A DNA stretch of 8,694 nucleotides. Origin: Propionibacterium sp. Lineage in GTDB: Bacteria > Actinomycetota > Actinomycetes > Propionibacteriales > Propionibacteriaceae. Shown piece after piece: positions 5,564-8,694 of this stretch. The stretch covers positions 1 through 8,694 of the forward strand of contig JAAYZP010000148.1 of assembly GCA_012514785.1 (NCBI GenBank), read 5' to 3'. Under the pieces are notes generated by a model. That model made no database searches and was not told the DNA's origin. It saw nothing but the letters and a program-made list of their open reading frames with translations. Both the position numbers and the translations under genes were made by a program. How positions within the stretch are numbered: position 1 is the stretch's first letter; each line of letters starts with the position of its first letter.

Positions 5564-6216
5564 CCAGCTACCTCACCATCGACGCCGCCCCCGGCAGGGG
5601 GGTGGACGTCGAGATGGAGATCAAACGTTCCCGGTTCCTCACGAGGCTCCGGCGCGTCGACGACGAATCCGCCGCCCGCGCGGTGATCGAGGAGCGGCGC
5701 ACCGTCCACCACGACGCCACCCACAACTGCACCGCCTTCATCCTCGGCCCCGACGGCCGCACGGCCCGCAGCTCCGACGACGGCGAACCCGCCGGCACCG
5801 CCGGCATCCCCATGCTCACCGCGCTGCAGCACAACGTCCTCACCGACGTCGTCGCCGTCGTCACGCGCTACTTCGGCGGCATCAAGCTCGGCGGGGGCGG
5901 GCTGGTGCGGGCCTACTCCGACGCCGTCGCCCAGGCCATCGAGGCCGCCGGCATCCGCGAGGTGCGGCTCTGCCGCCTGCTGCGGGTCGACGTCGACTAC
6001 GCCGAGGCCGGCGTCGTCGAGAACCAGCTGCGCACGCTCGAGTTGCCCTCGGGGGCGCTGCTGGCGGTCACCGACGTCGAGTGGGGCGCCGCCAGCGCGC
6101 ACATCACCGTCGGCGTCGACGAACGTGCGGTGGCCGAGTTCGAGGAGGCGCTCCAGACCCTCTCCGCCGGCTCGCTGACGGCCCGCAGCGTCGGCGAGGA
6201 GTGGGTGGATCGTTAG
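5560..6216 (+). CDS. YigZ/IMPACT family protein (UPF0029)
   Basis: About 218 residues. The N-terminal UPF0029 domain shows EIKRSRFLTRLRRV (residues 20-33), HDATHNCTAFI (51-61), SDDGEPAGTAGIPML (72-86) and the family signature TRYFGGIKLGGGGLVRAY (102-119). A DUF1949-like C-terminal domain follows (about residues 140-215). Eukaryotic relatives regulate Gcn2 kinase; the bacterial role is unsettled, and nucleic-acid or ribosome-related functions have been proposed. The family N-terminus (SYLTI followed by EIKRSRF) is encoded from CTG at 5560, which overlaps the peroxiredoxin stop as CTGA; no ATG or GTG lies that far upstream in frame without running into the peroxiredoxin gene. Alternatives are GTG 5602 and ATG 5614, the latter about 11 nt behind a G-rich stretch but lacking the conserved SYLTI. 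Identity is firm; the start is not. Confidence 0.88.
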   Translation: MTSYLTIDAAPGRGVDVEMEIKRSRFLTRLRRVDDESAARAVIEERRTVHHDATHNCTAFILGPDGRTARSSDDGEPAGTAGIPMLTALQHNVLTDVVAVVTRYFGGIKLGGGGLVRAYSDAVAQAIEAAGIREVRLCRLLRVDVDYAEAGVVENQLRTLELPSGALLAVTDVEWGAASAHITVGVDERAVAEFEEALQTLSAGSLTARSVGEEWVDR

Positions 6217-6260
6217 CGATTCGAGACCATCGCGGCCCCGGTTCTCAGCCCCTCCTCGCC

Positions 6261-6266
6261 TAGGTT
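6261..6266 (+). promoter_or_regulatory. candidate -10 (TAGGTT) upstream of exported-protein gene
   Basis: TAGGTT fits TANNNT. A start about 7 nt downstream would give a leader of roughly 17 nt that contains the GGGAGG ribosome binding site at 6278-6283. No clear -35 is seen. Confidence 0.35.
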
Positions 6267-6290
6267 TGGGGTGAGTCGGGAGGTGGGCGG

Positions 6291-6758
6291 ATGGTGTCGC
6301 TGGTGCTGGTGCTGCTGCTGCTGTCGTTGGCCCTGGGCGTGAACCCCACGCCGCTGGCGCCCGTGCCCGGCGTCGCGCTGGACACCACCCGGCACCGCTT
6401 CGGCTCCTACGACGCCCCCGTGACCCCCGAGATGATCGACGGCGAGGTCCACCTGCTGGCCACACCGCGCGACTACGTCGACTGGATGGCGTCGCTGCCC
6501 GCGGACCTGCGCCCCATCGTCGGCAACGCCGTCGACCCCACCTTCGACGGCCACTTCCTCGTCGCCTCCACCCAGTGGTGGTGCGCGCAGACCACGTCGC
6601 TGCGCTACGACCAGGGCGGCCACGGACTCATCTATCACGTCCACGAGGAGCCGGACGTGGATTGTGCGGCGGCGCCCGGACTCGAGGTGTTCACCGTCGC
6701 CGACGCGGACGTCGGCGACGACCCGGCCACGCTCACCGTCGTCACGTACAGCTCCTGA
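6291..6758 (+). CDS. probable exported or membrane-anchored protein, unknown function
   Basis: The 155-residue product starts with a strongly hydrophobic segment (VSLVLVLLLLSLALG, residues 2-16), followed by a proline-rich stretch (19-26). This is consistent with a signal peptide or an N-terminal anchor. There is no positive charge before it and no lipobox cysteine, so cleavage is uncertain. The mature part is acidic, rich in aspartate, aromatic residues and histidine, with two cysteines (C98 in QWWCAQ and C125 in DVDCAAA) that could form one disulfide outside the cell. A GGGAGG ribosome binding site 7 nt before the ATG supports the start. It lies 74 bp after the YigZ gene and 39 bp before the helicase gene. 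No family is recognised. Confidence 0.7.
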   Translation: MVSLVLVLLLLSLALGVNPTPLAPVPGVALDTTRHRFGSYDAPVTPEMIDGEVHLLATPRDYVDWMASLPADLRPIVGNAVDPTFDGHFLVASTQWWCAQTTSLRYDQGGHGLIYHVHEEPDVDCAAAPGLEVFTVADADVGDDPATLTVVTYSS

Positions 6759-6797
6759 GTCGCCAGCACCTGCCCGACATGGAACGATGGGGGCACC

Positions 6798-8694
6798 ATG
6801 TCGCTGACCGAAGTACTTGAACACACCCCGAACGAGCCCGACGCCCTCTACGACGCGTTCGTCGGCTGGGCCACGGGCGGGGGCTTCAGCCTCTACCCGC
6901 ATCAGGACGACGCGCTGCTCGCGATCCTGTCGGGCGCGAACGTCATCGTCACCACACCCACCGGGTCCGGCAAATCGATGATCGCGACGGCGGCCCACTT
7001 CGCCACACTCGCCGGCCGCGGCCGCACCTACTACACCGCGCCGATCAAGGCGCTGGTCAGCGAGAAGTTCTTCGCCCTGGTGGAGACCTTCGGCGCGGAC
7101 CTCGTCGGCATGGTCACCGGCGACGCGTCCGTGAACCCCGACGCCCCCATCATCGCGTGCACCGCGGAGATCCTCGCCAACATCGCGCTCCGCGAAGGCG
7201 CGGACGCGGACGTCGACCAGGTGGTGATGGACGAGTTCCACTTCATCGCCGACCCGGACCGCGGCTGGGCATGGCAGGTGCCGCTGGTGGAGCTGCCGCA
7301 GGCGCAGTTCGTCATCATGTCGGCCACGCTCGGCGACACCACCCGCCTGCAGAAGACGCTCACCGACACCACGGGGCGCGACGTCACGGAGATCAGCGAC
7401 GCCGCCCGCCCAGTCCCGCTGACCTACCGCTGGTCGCTCGACCCGATCCACGAGACCATCTCCACCCTCGTCGCGGACCAGCAGGCGCCGGTCTACGTCG
7501 TCCACTCGACGCAGGCCGCGGCCGCCGAGCAGGCGCAGTCGATGCTGAGCCTGGGCGCGGCGAAGCCCAGCAAGGAGCGCGCCGAGCAGATCAAGGAGGC
7601 CCTGGCCGGCTTCAAGTTCGCCTCCGGTTTCGGCAGCACGCTGCAGAAGCTGCTGCGCTCCGGCATCGCCGTGCACCACGCCGGCATGCTGCCGAAGTAC
7701 CGCCGCCTCGTGGAGCAGCTCGCGCAGCAGGGCCTCCTCCAGATCATCTGCGGCACGGACACCCTCGGCGTCGGCATCAACGTCCCCATCCGCACCGTCC
7801 TGTTCTCCTCACTCACGAAGTTCGACGGCCGCCGCTCCCGCCAGCTGCGCTCCCGCGAGTTCCACCAGATCGCCGGACGCGCGGGCCGCGCCGGCTTCGA
7901 CACCATCGGCTACGTCGTCGCCCAGGCATCCGAACACGACGTGGAGAACGCGCGCATCGTCGCCAAGCACAAGGACAACGAGAAGAAGCTGCGCTCCGTG
8001 CGCCGCAAGAAGGCACCGGAGGGGTTCGTCAACTACACGGAGGCGACGTTCACCAAGCTCATCGAGAGCGAACCCGAGGAGCTCTTCCCGCGGATGCGGA
8101 TCACGCACTCGATGCTGCTCAACCTGCTGGAGCGCGACGGCGACGCCGCAGCCGCCGTGGTGCGCCTGGTGGACTCCACGGTCACCGACCGCCGCACCCG
8201 CCGCACGCTGCTCCGCCGCGCCGCTGCCCTGGGCCGCAGCCTGCTGTCCGCGGAGATCATCACCCGGCTGCCGGAGCCCACGCCGTCGGGCCGGCGCTAC
8301 CAGCTCGACGTCGACCTCCAGCACGACTTCGCGCTCAACCAGCCGCTGTCCGCGCTCGCGCTGGCCTACATGGAGACCATGGACGAGGACGAGCCCGACT
8401 ACGCGCTCGACGTCGTCAGCGTCATCGAGGCCACGCTCGAGGACCCCATGACGATCCTCGTGCAGCAGCAGTTCCGGGAGCGCGGCGAGGTGGTGGCGGA
8501 GCTCAAGGCCGATGGGGTGGAGTACGAGGAGCGGATGGAGATCCTCGACGAGATCACCTGGCCCAAACCGCTGGCGGAGAAGCTCGAGGGTGCCCACGAG
8601 GAGTACGCGCTGAAGCACCCGTGGCTGCGCGAGTCCCCGGTGAAGCCGAAGGCGGTCGTGCGCGACATGTACACCGCGGCGATGACGTTCGCCG
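6798..8694 (+). CDS. DExH-box helicase with DUF3516-type C-terminal region, partial (3' end outside)
   Basis: The first 632 codons are present. Helicase motifs are TPTGSGKS (residues 53-60, Walker A), TAPIKALVSEK (80-90, motif Ia), DEFH (145-148, DExH box), SAT (175-177, motif III), AVHHAGMLPKYR (291-302), CGTDTLGVGINVP (318-330) and QIAGRAGRAG (357-366, motif VI). This is a superfamily 2 enzyme of the Ski2-like/HelY kind, probably acting on RNA or structured nucleic acid in the cytoplasm. From about residue 400 onward the sequence is highly charged (KHKDNEKKLRSVRRKK, later DEDEPDYALDVVSVIEATL and YALKHPWLRESPVKPKAVV). It matches what is remembered of the DUF3516 domain found behind such helicases in actinobacteria. 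The ATG has a G-rich ribosome binding site (GGGGG) 5 nt upstream. The gene continues past the right edge and no frame damage is seen. Confidence 0.9.
   Translation, partial: MSLTEVLEHTPNEPDALYDAFVGWATGGGFSLYPHQDDALLAILSGANVIVTTPTGSGKSMIATAAHFATLAGRGRTYYTAPIKALVSEKFFALVETFGADLVGMVTGDASVNPDAPIIACTAEILANIALREGADADVDQVVMDEFHFIADPDRGWAWQVPLVELPQAQFVIMSATLGDTTRLQKTLTDTTGRDVTEISDAARPVPLTYRWSLDPIHETISTLVADQQAPVYVVHSTQAAAAEQAQSMLSLGAAKPSKERAEQIKEALAGFKFASGFGSTLQKLLRSGIAVHHAGMLPKYRRLVEQLAQQGLLQIICGTDTLGVGINVPIRTVLFSSLTKFDGRRSRQLRSREFHQIAGRAGRAGFDTIGYVVAQASEHDVENARIVAKHKDNEKKLRSVRRKKAPEGFVNYTEATFTKLIESEPEELFPRMRITHSMLLNLLERDGDAAAAVVRLVDSTVTDRRTRRTLLRRAAALGRSLLSAEIITRLPEPTPSGRRYQLDVDLQHDFALNQPLSALALAYMETMDEDEPDYALDVVSVIEATLEDPMTILVQQQFRERGEVVAELKADGVEYEERMEILDEITWPKPLAEKLEGAHEEYALKHPWLRESPVKPKAVVRDMYTAAMTFA

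Noticed and set aside
6217..6260. Possible terminator or REP copy after the YigZ gene (GATTCGAGACCATCG)
   Set aside because: Only slight similarity to the 506-647 ends, no stable stem with a T-run, and no paired inverted end nearby.
6213..7679. Long minus-strand open frame (488 codons) over three genes
   Set aside because: It crosses the YigZ end, the exported-protein gene and the DExH helicase, and its product is G/R/D-rich filler with no motif, while the plus strand has clear families.
7809..8618. Minus-strand open frame (269 codons) opposite the DExH helicase
   Set aside because: It is rich in L, V, E, G and R without any motif, and overlaps uninterrupted helicase and DUF3516 coding sequence.

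Overview
The window comes from a high-GC actinobacterium. Codon third positions are almost all G or C. A DUF222/HNH (13E12-like) gene, a DUF3516 helicase, a DUF3618 protein and an actinobacterial second GroES-like protein are all present. A member of Propionibacteriales or Micrococcales fits best, but this rests on gene content and codon style only. No rRNA, tRNA, CRISPR array or insertion-sequence transposase is visible.

Layout. Positions 1-967 (minus strand) hold a broken DUF222/HNH gene that runs off the left edge. Its middle is lost, and a 142-bp element with perfect 12-bp terminal inverted repeats (506-647) sits exactly at the scar. After a 268-bp intergenic gap with an AT-rich patch come, on the plus strand, an LLM-class flavin-dependent oxidoreductase (1236-2213) and a small two-helix membrane protein (2251-2433). 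These are followed by a NERD-nuclease/SF1-helicase protein (2489-4159), bracketed by an exact 17-bp direct repeat. A convergent minus-strand cluster follows (5032 down to 4201): a DUF3618 membrane protein, a GroES-like co-chaperonin and a small ribbon-helix-helix protein. Their start and stop codons overlap by 4 bp as GTGA and TTGA. Divergent from that cluster, a BCP/PrxQ peroxiredoxin starts at 5084. It is followed with a CTGA overlap by a YigZ/IMPACT-family protein (ends 6216), then a probable exported protein of unknown function (6291-6758). A DExH helicase with a DUF3516-type C-terminal part begins at 6798 and is cut by the right edge.

How the parts work together. The peroxiredoxin and the LLM oxidoreductase are general redox enzymes. 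The DUF3618/GroES-like/RHH cluster looks like one translationally coupled operon, with an envelope protein, a chaperonin cofactor and a possible regulator. The two helicases belong to unrelated groups. The NERD-SF1 protein is the best candidate for an accessory or defence function, because it fuses a nuclease-like domain to a helicase and lies between direct repeats near a decayed HNH gene. The rest reads as ordinary actinobacterial chromosome.

No completely new multi-gene system could be demonstrated. The points most worth a second look are the element-scarred HNH pseudogene, the repeat-flanked NERD helicase, the coupled GroES-like/RHH operon with non-ATG starts, a peroxiredoxin lacking its usual resolving cysteine, and two genes with matching leaderless-type promoters.
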